Shown in pieces: positions 53,586 through 63,202 of a stretch of 64,000 nucleotides of DNA (positions are counted from its first letter, which is position 1; each line of letters starts with the position of its first letter). Source of the stretch: Ochrobactrum sp. CGA5 (lineage in GTDB: Bacteria; Pseudomonadota; Alphaproteobacteria; Rhizobiales; Rhizobiaceae); assembly GCF_006345815.1 (NCBI RefSeq), contig NZ_VCIG01000038.1, positions 786,539 to 850,538 of the forward strand, given 5' to 3'. Under the pieces are notes generated by a model. The model made no database searches. It had not been told where the DNA came from and was given only the letters and a program-made list of their open reading frames with translations. The translations under genes and the position numbers were made by a program.

Positions 53586-55073
53586 ATGTGGCCGAAAAAT
53601 CGCTGGCTGGTTCTAACTATTGTTTCCAGCGCATTGTTCCTGATCGTCCTGGACATGACAGTGCTTTACACGGCGCTGCCGCGCCTCACCCACGATCTGG
53701 CGGCCAGTGCTTCGGAAAAGCTCTGGATCATGAACATCTACCCGCTTGTCGTTGCAGGCCTTCTGCCCGGCCTCGGCACGCTCGGCGACAAGGTCGGCCA
53801 CAAGCGCATGTTCATGTCTGGATTGGCGGCATTCGGGCTCGCATCATTTTGCGCAGCCTACTCTTCCAACCCGGAACTCCTCATTGCTGCCCGCGCATTT
53901 CTGGCCTGTGGCGCAGCCATGATGATGCCTGCAACGCTTTCGATCATTCGGCTGACCTTCACAGATGACAAGGAACGTTCGCTCGCAATCGGCATCTGGG
54001 CAGCCATTGCGTCGGGCGGCGCGGCTATCGGCCCGGTGGCGGGCGGCATTCTGCTCGAATATTTCTGGTGGGGATCAGTGTTTCTCATCAATGTTCCCGT
54101 CGTGCTGATTGCCCTGCTACTCTCCGTCTTTACGCTCGAAAACCGTCCGCTTGGTTTAAAACGGAAATGGGATTTGATCGGCTCGGTCCAGATCATGGTC
54201 GGATTGATTGCACTGACCTACGCCGTGAAGGAACTCGCGAAGCGCGATGCATCAATGACCGTATTCGCAATCGCCCTGGCTGTCGGATTGGTGGCGTCAT
54301 CCATCTTTGTGCGCAGACAGCTCGCAAGCCAAGAACCGCTGATCGATTTTTCCCTATTCAGCAACAGGTTGTTTTCTATGGGAGTTTTTGCGGCTTTGGT
54401 AGCGTCCGGCTCAATGACGGGGATGGAGCTCGTCTTCAGCCAGCGCATGCAACTGATCGAAGGTATGACGCCCTTGCATGCTGGATTATCAATCTTGCCC
54501 ATTCCTCTGGCTGCCTTTGTCGCAGGTCCACTCGCAGGCATCATGCTGCCACGTCTTGGCACGGGCAAGCTTCTGTGGTCATCGCTCGGGATCACGGCGC
54601 TTGGCGTGATCGTTTATATCCTGACCTATAAAACTTCCGCTTCGCTCTATCTGGCCGGACTTGCGATCCTGGGCTTCGGCGTCGGTGCAGCGATGACCGG
54701 TGCATCGTCCGCCATCATGACGAACGCGCCCGCTGAAAAGGCTGGCATGGCGGCTTCCGTTGAAGAAGTCTCCTATGAACTCGGCAACGCTCTTGGGGTC
54801 ACTATCTTCGGAAGCATCTTGTCAGTCTTCTACACGGCAAGCCTTGTGATTCCCGAAGATGCGGGCATTCCGGTGATTGTACGCGATAGTCTGGACGAGG
54901 CAATTCTAGCGACTCAATCGTTGCCACCATCTGATGCACAACTCCTCATGGCATTGGCCTCGGCAGCCTTTGAAAATGCTTATGTTGCTGTGATTGTAGC
55001 AACCGCAGCTCTGCTCTCGGTCGCTACGTTCGTCGTCTACATTGTTCAGCGACGCAAGACCATTCCTGCATAA
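53586..55073 (+). CDS. MFS drug exporter (DHA2-type)
   Basis: A 495-residue polytopic protein of the major facilitator superfamily, with length and pattern suiting 14 transmembrane helices. Typical parts are LFLIVLDMTVLYTALPRL (motif D1-like), GTLGDKVGHKRMFMSG (motif A), ARAFLACGAAMMMPATLSII, and GVGAAMTGASSAIM. The ATG at 53586 (MWPKNRW) follows AAGG by 9 nt. It is probably repressed by the divergent TetR protein. Likely substrates are cationic drugs or detergents, by analogy with the QacA/SmvA group. Confidence 0.9.
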   Translation: MWPKNRWLVLTIVSSALFLIVLDMTVLYTALPRLTHDLAASASEKLWIMNIYPLVVAGLLPGLGTLGDKVGHKRMFMSGLAAFGLASFCAAYSSNPELLIAARAFLACGAAMMMPATLSIIRLTFTDDKERSLAIGIWAAIASGGAAIGPVAGGILLEYFWWGSVFLINVPVVLIALLLSVFTLENRPLGLKRKWDLIGSVQIMVGLIALTYAVKELAKRDASMTVFAIALAVGLVASSIFVRRQLASQEPLIDFSLFSNRLFSMGVFAALVASGSMTGMELVFSQRMQLIEGMTPLHAGLSILPIPLAAFVAGPLAGIMLPRLGTGKLLWSSLGITALGVIVYILTYKTSASLYLAGLAILGFGVGAAMTGASSAIMTNAPAEKAGMAASVEEVSYELGNALGVTIFGSILSVFYTASLVIPEDAGIPVIVRDSLDEAILATQSLPPSDAQLLMALASAAFENAYVAVIVATAALLSVATFVVYIVQRRKTIPA

Positions 55074-55080
55074 TCCGAAG

Positions 55081-55473
55081 TCAGGACTGGGCGACAGCTA
55101 AGGCGGCGGTCGCCCGTCCCGATATGGTTTTCCCAACGACGAGAAAGCCATTCGCCCCGATAGCAGCTAACGCCGCTGCTTCCGCTACGCCATGACATCC
55201 GACAGAACGAAAAACCGCTTCCGATGGATTTTTAAGACGTGGGGTTTGCTGCTCCAGATGCCACGCATCGAAGAAACAAAGCGGACACTTAAAGCGCGCC
55301 GCAAGCTCGCTCCATACCGGCTCACCGAGCTTGGTGTTCAACGTCGCTATGGCATCGGGCTGCGGGGCCCCTCCCTGTGACAACACGAGGTCGGCCAAGG
55401 CCACGAGCTCATCGAGCGTCACGCCCAACGAACCGCCCACGCCAAGGATCGTTTTGTAGTTACTAGAACCCAC
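55081..55473 (-). CDS. cobE: CobE (CbiG C-terminal domain) protein
   Basis: A 130-residue protein that matches CobE, the stand-alone counterpart of the CbiG C-terminal domain: GVGGSLGVTLDELVALAD, the middle ATLNTKLGEPVWSELAARF and VFRSVGCHGVAEAAAL. CobE is needed for aerobic cobalamin synthesis, but its step is unclear. The apparent start is GTG 55473, inside the 3' end of the TerB-like gene (11-nt overlap); the ribosome site is weak. It ends 8 nt beyond the convergent MFS stop. Confidence 0.85.
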   Translation of the reverse strand: MGSSNYKTILGVGGSLGVTLDELVALADLVLSQGGAPQPDAIATLNTKLGEPVWSELAARFKCPLCFFDAWHLEQQTPRLKNPSEAVFRSVGCHGVAEAAALAAIGANGFLVVGKTISGRATAALAVAQS

Positions 55474-55912
55474 AGGGTGAAGACTGCCGCGCTTTGTGCA
55501 GCTCTTCCGGTTTCACGCCCAGCGTATCGGCGATGCGCTGGATCAGCGTCGCTTCGGAACGGTCCAGCCGGTTATCCGAACATGCAATCTTCACGAGGTC
55601 GCCAAGCAACGCCAGACGGCGCTCCGGCGCCATCTCCGCGAGCATATTGGCCGCTTGCTTGGTTGTCGTCTCATAGGCAAAGTCCTTGAGATACTCCGCG
55701 ACTTCCGGAAGCTCTTCCGGTGGAATGCCAAAATTCTTCTCGGCAATTTCCTTGAACGCGGCTATTTCAGCCGGATGCTGGTCACCATCGGCAAACACCA
55801 CATGCAACAGCAAAAGCAGTTCAGACGCGAGAGCCGGATCGTCGGCTACGCGCTGCACGGCGCTCTTCTTGCTGAGAAAAGCCGTAATCCGCTCAAAAAT
55901 GCTCTCGCTCAT
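55463..55912 (-). CDS. TerB-family (tellurite-resistance-like) protein
   Basis: A 149-residue soluble helical protein with the TerB-like repeat of Asp-rich helices: LLLLHVVFADGDQHPAEIAAF (about 32-52) and VKIACSDNRLDRSEATLIQRI (about 106-126), where acidic residues could bind metal. Many annotated TerB-like proteins are not about tellurite. Its last codons overlap the start of cobE by 11 nt, so the two may be translationally coupled. Function is unknown. Confidence 0.85.
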   Translation of the reverse strand: MSESIFERITAFLSKKSAVQRVADDPALASELLLLLHVVFADGDQHPAEIAAFKEIAEKNFGIPPEELPEVAEYLKDFAYETTTKQAANMLAEMAPERRLALLGDLVKIACSDNRLDRSEATLIQRIADTLGVKPEELHKARQSSPCGF

Positions 55913-56075
55913 GGAACCCCTCGAAACTATCGGTCAGTGTATAAGGAATAACGCCGGACGCACGGGAAAACAATCTCGCTCTACTAACTGGCTTTCTCTA
56001 GAGATTATTCTCGTCCGGCTGGTATTCGCGGAGCGGCTGCTCTATGTTGCGCCAACCTCTCCTTTAGGCTCCCCG

Positions 56076-56861
56076 ATGCTTGAATTCTTCGACACCCTTA
56101 CCCTGCTCCTGACGGCTGCGGCATTCATTGCCGGGATCATTGATTCCATAGCGGGCGGCGGCGGGATGATCACAATCCCCGCCTTGTTGCTCGCCGGAAT
56201 TCCACCCGTTGAAGCGCTAGGCACCAACAAGCTCCAGGGCCTGTTCGGCTCATCGTCGGCAACAATCGCCTATGCGCGTAAAGGACACGTGGATATCAAG
56301 CAACAATGGCCTGAAGCACTTGCCTCCCTCATCGGCTCTGTCTTCGGCGCCTTGCTAGCAACGGTTCTCCCCGTCGATATTATGCGTGCAGCCCTGCCGA
56401 TCCTGCTTATCGCGATTGCGATCTATTTTGCCATAAAGCCGAGCCTTGGCGATGTTGACCGCTCACGCCGTATCGGCCCGTTTCTCTTCGGCATCACCCT
56501 TGTTCCGCTGATCGGCTTTTACGACGGTCTCTTTGGCCCGGGGACTGGATCGTTCTTCATGCTCGCTTTCGTAGCGCTGGCCGGATTCGGTGTGCTGAAA
56601 GCCACTGCTCATACGAAGCTGCTCAACTGCGCATCCAATATCGGCGGCTTCGCAACCTTTGCCGCTGTTGGGGTCATCAACTGGAAGATCGGTATCTGCA
56701 TGGGGATTGCTCAGTTCATTGGCGCACAGATCGGCGCAAGTCTGGCCATGAAGATCGGCTCGCGCATCATCAAACCGCTTTTGATCGTTGTCAGCCTGGC
56801 GTTAGCCGTTCGCCTTCTGATGGATGGAACCAATCCGCTGCGCCAGTGGATTGGCTTCTAA
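56076..56861 (+). CDS. TSUP (TauE/SafE) family permease
   Basis: A 261-residue inner-membrane protein with about seven or eight transmembrane helices and the TSUP marks IIDSIAGGGGMITIPALLL and GFYDGLFGPGTGSFF, one in each half. The family exports or imports sulfur-containing anions and other small anions. ATG 56076 is used because the upstream 130 codons in frame are not TSUP sequence. It is convergent with the EamA remnant by a 4-nt overlap and sits within the cob region; a cobalt or corrinoid role is only a possibility. Confidence 0.87.
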   Translation: MLEFFDTLTLLLTAAAFIAGIIDSIAGGGGMITIPALLLAGIPPVEALGTNKLQGLFGSSSATIAYARKGHVDIKQQWPEALASLIGSVFGALLATVLPVDIMRAALPILLIAIAIYFAIKPSLGDVDRSRRIGPFLFGITLVPLIGFYDGLFGPGTGSFFMLAFVALAGFGVLKATAHTKLLNCASNIGGFATFAAVGVINWKIGICMGIAQFIGAQIGASLAMKIGSRIIKPLLIVVSLALAVRLLMDGTNPLRQWIGF

Positions 56862-57187
56862 AGCCTAAGCGCCACCAGCACGACCGACAATTTATCGATC
56901 GGGGCCACACGCGATGCATTCCCTATCTGCAAGGCCCGGAAATAGGCAAGCCACCAAGCACCGGTCGCAAGACCTGGAAGCACCAGAAACGGCCACGATC
57001 TTCCAGAAATCTCGCCCGGTTTCTGCCGATGATCTGTGACGGTCCGGAATACGCAAAATGTGCCGATGATGACCAGCGTACGCACGAGCATGGCGAAATC
57101 CGAGTTAATTCCGTGGACGCCAATCTTGGCGAAGAGTGCTGTCAGCGCGGCAGACATTGCCGACATCAGCGCTCAGAATTGCCCGCT
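56858..57187 (-). pseudogene. Degenerate EamA-type small transporter
   Basis: The 102-residue reading from ATG 57166 matches the single-domain EamA family (ALTALFAKIGVHGINSDFAM, ATGAWWLAYFRALQIGNASR, APIDKLSVVLVAL). It stops before the last helix: about 30-40 C-terminal residues usual in the family are absent, the stop falling at the TSUP gene end. Upstream, the in-frame codon before A-L-M-S-A is TGA, where relatives usually have Trp (TGG). The start and end thus both look damaged. It lies 29 bp downstream of cobO. A functional short version cannot be excluded. Confidence 0.6.
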
Positions 57188-57195
57188 AGCAATTA

Positions 57196-57834
57196 TCAGA
57201 ACTCAATACCCTTCTGTGCTTTCACACCAGATCTGAACGGATGCTTTATCATCTCCATTTCAGTTACAAGGTCCGCCGCTTCCATCAGCTCGTCCTTGGC
57301 ATTCCGGCCGGTGATGATGACGTGCTTCATCTCCGGCTTAGCCTTGAGAACTTCGATCACTTCCTCAACCGGCAGATAATCGTAGCGAAGCACGATATTC
57401 AGCTCGTCACAGAGCACCATATCGTAGCTTTCATCCAATATCATGGTTTTGGCTTGTTCCCATGCTCCACGTGCCATGGCAATGTCCCGTGTGCGATCCT
57501 GTGTCTCCCAGGTGAAGCCTTCGCCCAGCGCTGAAATCGTCACCTGTTCAGGGAATTTTTCGAGCACCCAGCGCTCGCCCGTGTCCCACGAGCCCTTGAC
57601 GAACTGCACCACGCCGATCTTCATTCCATGACCCAGCGCACGGAAAACCATCCCGAAACCGGCAGTCGACTTGCCCTTGCCCTTACCGGTATGGACAATC
57701 ACCAGCCCTTTTTCCTCGGTCTTTGTCGCCTGAATTTTGTCGCGGGCGGCTTTCTTCTTTCGCATCTTGTCCGCATGGCGTGCATTCAGTTCCTCTTCCG
57801 TCATCGAAAGAAGTTTTTCCGATTTCTCAGCCAT
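57196..57834 (-). CDS. cobO: Corrinoid adenosyltransferase (CobO)
   Basis: Transfers adenosine from ATP to reduced cobalt of cobyrinate a,c-diamide. The 212-residue protein has the P-loop HTGKGKGKSTAGFGM (about 49-63), the charged N-terminal helix, and MVLCDELNIVLRYDY with its DEL box, typical of CobA/CobO/BtuR. It overlaps cobN by 8 nt and ends the cbtA-cobP-cobW-cobN-cobO operon. Confidence 0.95.
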   Translation of the reverse strand: MAEKSEKLLSMTEEELNARHADKMRKKKAARDKIQATKTEEKGLVIVHTGKGKGKSTAGFGMVFRALGHGMKIGVVQFVKGSWDTGERWVLEKFPEQVTISALGEGFTWETQDRTRDIAMARGAWEQAKTMILDESYDMVLCDELNIVLRYDYLPVEEVIEVLKAKPEMKHVIITGRNAKDELMEAADLVTEMEMIKHPFRSGVKAQKGIEF

Positions 57835-60800
57835 TTACCGCCCTTTCCAGATTCAATTTTTGAAGATTTGAACTCAATGTTTCCAGCTCGAACCGCGCGG
57901 AGTTGGAGCGAGGCGTCCAGAAACCGCGCACGATGGCATCGTTGAGTTTCGCTGCCGTTTCGGCAAGTGCTGCCGGGTTTTTCTCGGCCATGAAATCATG
58001 CACCGACTTGTCAGCGATATAAGCCTGATAGACAGCCTCGAAATGATGATTTCCGACCTTGCCGGTGGTCGCTGCAAAGGCAAACAGATAATCAACCGTC
58101 GCCGCAATCTCTGCCGCACCCTTATAGCCGTGGCGCATGACACCTGCGATCCACTTCGGATTGGCTGCGCGCCCACGTACGACGCGCGAAAGCTCTTCTT
58201 CCAGCGCGCGGATTACTGGCTTTTCTGGGCGGGAATGGTCGTTGTGATAGACCGAAGGCATTGCGCCGCTCAAGCTTTCAACGGTCGCAGCCATCCCACC
58301 TTCGAACTGGTAGTAATCATCGCTATCGAGAAGATCGTGCTCGCGGTTGTCCTGATTCTGCACAACAGCCTGAACCGAACGAAGCCGTTCCTCAAGAAGA
58401 CCGCGTTCAGCCTGTCCGTCTTCACCCGCACCGTAAGCGTAACCTCCCCAGACAAGCCAGGCTTCCGCCAGATCATTGCGTCCGGCCCAGCCGTTCTCGT
58501 CAATCAGGGCTTGCAAGCCCGCTCCATAAGCGCCAGGTTTGGAACCGAAGACACGATAGCCCGCACGGCGCTCCGCCACCTTTTCATCCGCCCCTTCCGC
58601 AACGAGACGTGCCCGCTCAATCCGCATGCGTGCTGCAATTGGGTTGTCTTCCCCGTCTTCATCAAGCGCGCCGACCGCGCGCACAGCTTTGTCGAACAGC
58701 GAAATCTGTTCAGGGAAGGCATCACGGAAGAAGCCGGAAATGCGCAATGTCACGTCGACCCGCGGACGGCCAAGCTTTGCAATTGGAACAACTTCGTATC
58801 CCGTAACACGACGCGAGGCCATATCCCAGACCGGCTTCACGCCGATCAGCGCCAGAGCCTGCGCAATGTCATCCCCGCCGGTGCGCATATTCGACGTGCC
58901 CCATGCGGTCAGACCGCACGATGTCGGCCATTCACCATGATCCTGTGTGTAGCGGGTAATCAGGAGTTCGGCCGATTTACGCCCCAGCTCCCATGCTGCG
59001 GGTGTTGGAACGGCGCGACTATCGGTAGAGAAGAAATTGCGACCGGTCGGCAAGACATCGGGACGCCCCCGCGTCGGAGCACCAGATGGTCCGGGCGGCA
59101 CGAACCGCCCGCCAAGTGCTGCAAGAAATCCATCTATTTCACAAGGTCCGCAGGAAACCACCATAGGACGCAAATGTTCCTCGATGGACTGGAGAACCGC
59201 CTGCGTCTGAGGCCAACCCGCAGGACACTCGATCTCACCCGCAACCAAGCTGGCGGCCAGCAGTTCGATACGCTCCACCGTATCGCCCGCAATGCGCCAT
59301 GTCGCTGGGCTCACAGCGCATAACAGTTCAGGTTTTGCACCCGTCCATGCCTCTGCCATATTGCAGTCGAGGGGGTCGAATGTTTCGTCAAGCCCGCAAT
59401 CCGCAGCGATCGCACGCTGGAGACTCTGATCTCCCGACGCACCGCCAAGCGAAACCGGAACGCCTCGCGGCACACGTGCCAGTGCGACCAGAAGGTCGGT
59501 CAGTAACCTGCCTTCAGGTGCCAGCCCAAAAATATGCAGACCGTCACGTATCTGCATTTCTTTGAGATCGCAGAGATAGGCGTCAAGTTTTTGCAACGCC
59601 ATGTCTTCATCGTCATGGTCGTGAATACCAGCATCGCGATCAAGCCCAATGTCACGCACCAGATCAAGTATCTGCCCTTTCAGCCTCAGCAGGCGGCGTG
59701 GGTCAACACCGGAAGCCTCGTAATATTCGTCCACCAGTGCTTCGAGGTCTTTCAGCGGCCCATAGCTTTCGGCGCGTGTCAGCGGCGGCGTCAGATGGTC
59801 AATGATAACCGCACTGGCGCGACGCTTGGCTTGCGTGCCTTCGCCCGGATCATTCACGATAAAAGGATAGATATGCGGTGTGGGACCGAACACGGTTTCA
59901 GGATAGCAGTTTGCCGACAAGGCAAGCGCCTTCCCTGGCAACCATTCCAGATTTCCATGCTTACCCATATGAACAATGGCATCAATGCCTGCGACCTCAC
60001 GCAGAAAAGCATAGAAAGCAATATAGCCGTGCGGTGGCACCAGGTCAGGCGAGTGATAGGTTTCTTTCGGGTCGATATTGTAACCGCGTGCCGGCTGAAT
60101 ACCTACAAAGGTTTCACCCAGCCGCATCATCGGCAATGCGAAAGCGACAAGTTCTCGCGCAAAATAGGGGTCATTTTCCGGGCCACCCCATCGCCCTTCG
60201 ACTTCCTTCTGAATCTCGACAGGAAGTTTTTTGAAGAAGTCCTTGTATTGATTCAGCGAAATCGTTTCGCGGATTTCGCGTCCGTCACGTGCAGCATTGG
60301 TCGGGCCCGCCGTCAAGACACGCATCAATGCATCACCGTCCACAGGCAGGTCAGCGACGGGATACCCGCCCTTCGCCATAGCCTGTAATACTTCGACAGT
60401 TCCGGCTGGCGTATCGAGCCCTACCCCGTTTCCGAGCCGCCCATCTCGGTTCGGGTAATTCGCGAGGATCAGCGCTACCCGTCTTGCGTCAGGCGGTTTC
60501 CGCCTCAACCGCACCCAGTTCGCAGCGAGTTGGGCCACAAAGTCAACGCGGTTTTCATGCGGCTCGTGGGTCACGATATTCGCTTCCACCGAAGCATCGA
60601 ACTGCTTTGCCGATTTGAAGGACACGGCACGTGAAAGCACCCGTCCGTCCACTTCGGGCAGCGCGACATTCATCGCCAGATCGCGCGCCAACAAGCCCTG
60701 ATGTGAGTTTTCCCAAACCGCCTTCGGTGTACCGGAAAAAATCACCTGCAATACCATGTTGCCACGTTTGTCGAGGACGGTCGGCTTGCGCTTCGCGCCC

Positions 60801-61618
60801 GGCGAGGAAATGGCAAATCCGGTGGCATTCAATACAATATCCGGCGGACAATCCTCGAACAGACCATCGACGACGGCTCCAGACAGTCGATCCTTGAGGC
60901 TCGAAACGAATATGGGGAGCGGATTGAGACCTTTTGCCTGTAAAGCAGCAATCAGCGCTTCGACGGGCTGCGTCTGTCCGCTTTGCACCAGCGCCCGATA
61001 AAAAATCAGGCCAGCGACAGGTGCTTTTGCATCGCTCCAATGCGAGCCGATGCTACCCAGGGAGGAGACATGCTCTCCCGGCCACCAAAGACCGGCCTTG
61101 AGCAGGGGAGCAGCGCTTTCCGGCTTCTCCGAGCCTGAAACCAGTGCAGCGCAATAGTGAAGGAAAGCGCCTGTATTCGCCGCACCGCCCTCAATCAGAT
61201 ACTGCCAGAGTTCATTTCGTTCATGGACACTGATCGTAGAAAACCGGTCCAGCCCATGGTCCGGCTTGTCGTCTCCCGGCAATACGGCAATCTTGATGCC
61301 ATGACTGACCGCGCAGGCATGCAATGCCTCCAGCCCATACGGCCAGTACGTCTCGCCGCCGATGATGCGCACCACAATGAGTTTCGCATATCGGGCGGTA
61401 CGTTCCACATAGGCGTCCACCGACATGGGATGGGTGAGGCTCAGGAAATTGGCCAGCCGCAAGCTTGGCATATCCGGTGCAAGCCTGTGCGCCTGCGCCA
61501 GACTGGCCAGTTCGGTATCGGCGGCGGAAAGAAACAATATCTCTCCCGGCGTCTGGCCGAGATCGACAGCCTCATTGCCGTCGCTGATTGTTCCTTTCTG
61601 GGCAAGAAGAAGATGCAT
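57827..61618 (-). CDS. cobN: Cobaltochelatase subunit CobN
   Basis: Large substrate-binding subunit of the ATP-dependent cobaltochelatase that inserts cobalt into hydrogenobyrinate a,c-diamide; it works with CobS and CobT, which are not in this window. The 1263-residue protein matches the CobN/BchH family over its length, with motifs such as ALILANYPNRDGRLGNGVGL, HMGKHGNLEWLPGK, and GTSNMRTGGDDIAQALALIG. It starts 3 nt after the cobW stop. The late chelatase confirms an oxygen-type (late cobalt insertion) pathway. Confidence 0.96.
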   Translation of the reverse strand: MHLLLAQKGTISDGNEAVDLGQTPGEILFLSAADTELASLAQAHRLAPDMPSLRLANFLSLTHPMSVDAYVERTARYAKLIVVRIIGGETYWPYGLEALHACAVSHGIKIAVLPGDDKPDHGLDRFSTISVHERNELWQYLIEGGAANTGAFLHYCAALVSGSEKPESAAPLLKAGLWWPGEHVSSLGSIGSHWSDAKAPVAGLIFYRALVQSGQTQPVEALIAALQAKGLNPLPIFVSSLKDRLSGAVVDGLFEDCPPDIVLNATGFAISSPGAKRKPTVLDKRGNMVLQVIFSGTPKAVWENSHQGLLARDLAMNVALPEVDGRVLSRAVSFKSAKQFDASVEANIVTHEPHENRVDFVAQLAANWVRLRRKPPDARRVALILANYPNRDGRLGNGVGLDTPAGTVEVLQAMAKGGYPVADLPVDGDALMRVLTAGPTNAARDGREIRETISLNQYKDFFKKLPVEIQKEVEGRWGGPENDPYFARELVAFALPMMRLGETFVGIQPARGYNIDPKETYHSPDLVPPHGYIAFYAFLREVAGIDAIVHMGKHGNLEWLPGKALALSANCYPETVFGPTPHIYPFIVNDPGEGTQAKRRASAVIIDHLTPPLTRAESYGPLKDLEALVDEYYEASGVDPRRLLRLKGQILDLVRDIGLDRDAGIHDHDDEDMALQKLDAYLCDLKEMQIRDGLHIFGLAPEGRLLTDLLVALARVPRGVPVSLGGASGDQSLQRAIAADCGLDETFDPLDCNMAEAWTGAKPELLCAVSPATWRIAGDTVERIELLAASLVAGEIECPAGWPQTQAVLQSIEEHLRPMVVSCGPCEIDGFLAALGGRFVPPGPSGAPTRGRPDVLPTGRNFFSTDSRAVPTPAAWELGRKSAELLITRYTQDHGEWPTSCGLTAWGTSNMRTGGDDIAQALALIGVKPVWDMASRRVTGYEVVPIAKLGRPRVDVTLRISGFFRDAFPEQISLFDKAVRAVGALDEDGEDNPIAARMRIERARLVAEGADEKVAERRAGYRVFGSKPGAYGAGLQALIDENGWAGRNDLAEAWLVWGGYAYGAGEDGQAERGLLEERLRSVQAVVQNQDNREHDLLDSDDYYQFEGGMAATVESLSGAMPSVYHNDHSRPEKPVIRALEEELSRVVRGRAANPKWIAGVMRHGYKGAAEIAATVDYLFAFAATTGKVGNHHFEAVYQAYIADKSVHDFMAEKNPAALAETAAKLNDAIVRGFWTPRSNSARFELETLSSNLQKLNLERAVNG

Positions 61619-61621
61619 CGG

Positions 61622-62674
61622 TCAGACGGCGTCTTTCACGGCCTTGGCGATGGCTGCTTCGTCAATGTCGTGCAAGCCGATAACGACCAGTCGCGTGGAG
61701 CGTGTCTCGTCCTTGTCCCATGGGCGGTCGAAGTAATGCTCAATACGCGGACCGACCGCCTGCACAACCAGACGCATCGGCTTGCCAGGCACATCAACAA
61801 AGCCCTTCAGACGTAGAATATCGTGTTCAGCAATGACCGCTTTCAGCTTAACCGTAAATTGCTTGGGATCGGCAACAGGGCCCGCCTCAACCACAAAGCT
61901 CTCGAATTCGTCGTGATCGTGCTCATGCCCATCTGCATGATGGATTTCATGATGAGACTTACGGTTGGCGATGTCGTCTTCCGTGCCGACACCGAGACCA
62001 AGCAAAACATCAGCTCCAAGCTTGCCAAAGCTTGCAGGAACCATATTCACGCGGCGCGGCGAACGTTCTGCCACATCGGCCTTAACACCGTCCAGCCTCG
62101 ATGCATCAATCAGATCGGCCTTGTTGAGAACAATCAGATCGGCAGCATGAATCTGATCCTCAAAAAGCTCCTCTAAGGGGCTTTCATGATCAAGAGATTC
62201 GTCGGCCGCCCGCTGCGCATCCACCTTGTCGTGGTCATCGGCAAAACGACCTTCGGCGACGGCTGCGGCATCGATCACCGTCACCACACCATCGACTGTC
62301 ACCTGCGTTTTGATTTCCGGCCAGTTGAAAGCCGCGACCAAAGGCTGCGGCAATGCCAGGCCGGAGGTTTCAATCACGATGTGATCGGGACGATCAGCAC
62401 GATCCAGGAGCTTGGTCATAGTCGGGATAAAATCATCGGCAACAGTGCAGCAGATGCAACCATTGTTGAGCTCGATCACATCTTCTTCGCGGCAGGTCTC
62501 GATACCGCAACCTTTCAGAATACCGCCATCAACACCGAGATCACCGAACTCATTGATGATCAACGCAATGCGCTTTCCGTTGGCATTTTCCAGCAGGTTG
62601 CGAATCATCGTCGTCTTGCCCGAACCGAGAAAACCCGTGATGACTGTTGCGGGAATTTTCTGTCCCTGCATCAA
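61622..62674 (-). CDS. cobW: CobW-type GTP-dependent metallochaperone
   Basis: A 350-residue COG0523 GTPase thought to deliver cobalt for cobalamin. Features are Walker A GFLGSGKTT (about 14-22), the metal-binding CxCC in GCICC (about 73-77), GTPase Lys-box VLNKADLID and a His-rich stretch SHHEIHHADGHEHDHDEF (about 240-257) before the CobW C-terminal domain. It lies 1 nt from cobP and 3 nt from cobN. Confidence 0.94.
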   Translation of the reverse strand: MMQGQKIPATVITGFLGSGKTTMIRNLLENANGKRIALIINEFGDLGVDGGILKGCGIETCREEDVIELNNGCICCTVADDFIPTMTKLLDRADRPDHIVIETSGLALPQPLVAAFNWPEIKTQVTVDGVVTVIDAAAVAEGRFADDHDKVDAQRAADESLDHESPLEELFEDQIHAADLIVLNKADLIDASRLDGVKADVAERSPRRVNMVPASFGKLGADVLLGLGVGTEDDIANRKSHHEIHHADGHEHDHDEFESFVVEAGPVADPKQFTVKLKAVIAEHDILRLKGFVDVPGKPMRLVVQAVGPRIEHYFDRPWDKDETRSTRLVVIGLHDIDEAAIAKAVKDAV

Positions 62675-62675
62675 T

Positions 62676-63197
62676 TTATCCCTTCATCTTGAGCGGCAGC
62701 CCTGCCGCAATAAAATAAACTTCATCCGCAACCGCGGCCACTGCCTGATGCAGAAAGCCCGTATGATCGCGAAATTCCCGTGCCATGCGATTTTCGGGCA
62801 CGATCCCAAGTCCAACTTCGTTCGAAACAAAAACCACGGGCCCGGTGAGGTCCGGCAGCACGGTGACCAGACTAGCCGTCTCTGCCGTTATATCGCGCCC
62901 GGCCATCATCAGATTGGTCAACCACAAGGTCAGGCAATCAACCAGCACAAACCGATCTTCGGCAACGTGTAATGTCAGCGCCCCGACCAGATCGAGCGGC
63001 TCCTCCACGGTCTGCCATTCGGAGCCGCGCCGGTCACGGTGAATGGAAATGCGGCTTTCCATCTCCTTGTCGAAGGCGCGTCCTGTAGCCAGATAGAACG
63101 GCTGAAGCCCCGAGGACTCGACCATCTTCTCCGCATAGGACGACTTGCCCGAACGGGCTCCGCCGAGAACCAGAACAGATTTTCCCAGCGAAACCAT
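62676..63197 (-). CDS. cobP: Adenosylcobinamide kinase / guanylyltransferase
   Basis: Phosphorylates adenosylcobinamide and activates it with GTP in nucleotide-loop assembly. The 173-residue protein has the P-loop [14 protein letters not shown] (about 9-22), the [15 protein letters not shown] segment with the guanylyl-accepting His, and [13 protein letters not shown]. It is the CobU-type enzyme of E. coli nomenclature. It sits 5 nt after cbtA. Confidence 0.95.
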   Translation of the reverse strand: MVSLGKSVLVLGGARSGKSSYAEKMVESSGLQPFYLATGRAFDKEMESRISIHRDRRGSEWQTVEEPLDLVGALTLHVAEDRFVLVDCLTLWLTNLMMAGRDITAETASLVTVLPDLTGPVVFVSNEVGLGIVPENRMAREFRDHTGFLHQAVAAVADEVYFIAAGLPLKMKG

Positions 63198-63202
63198 TTT
63201 CG

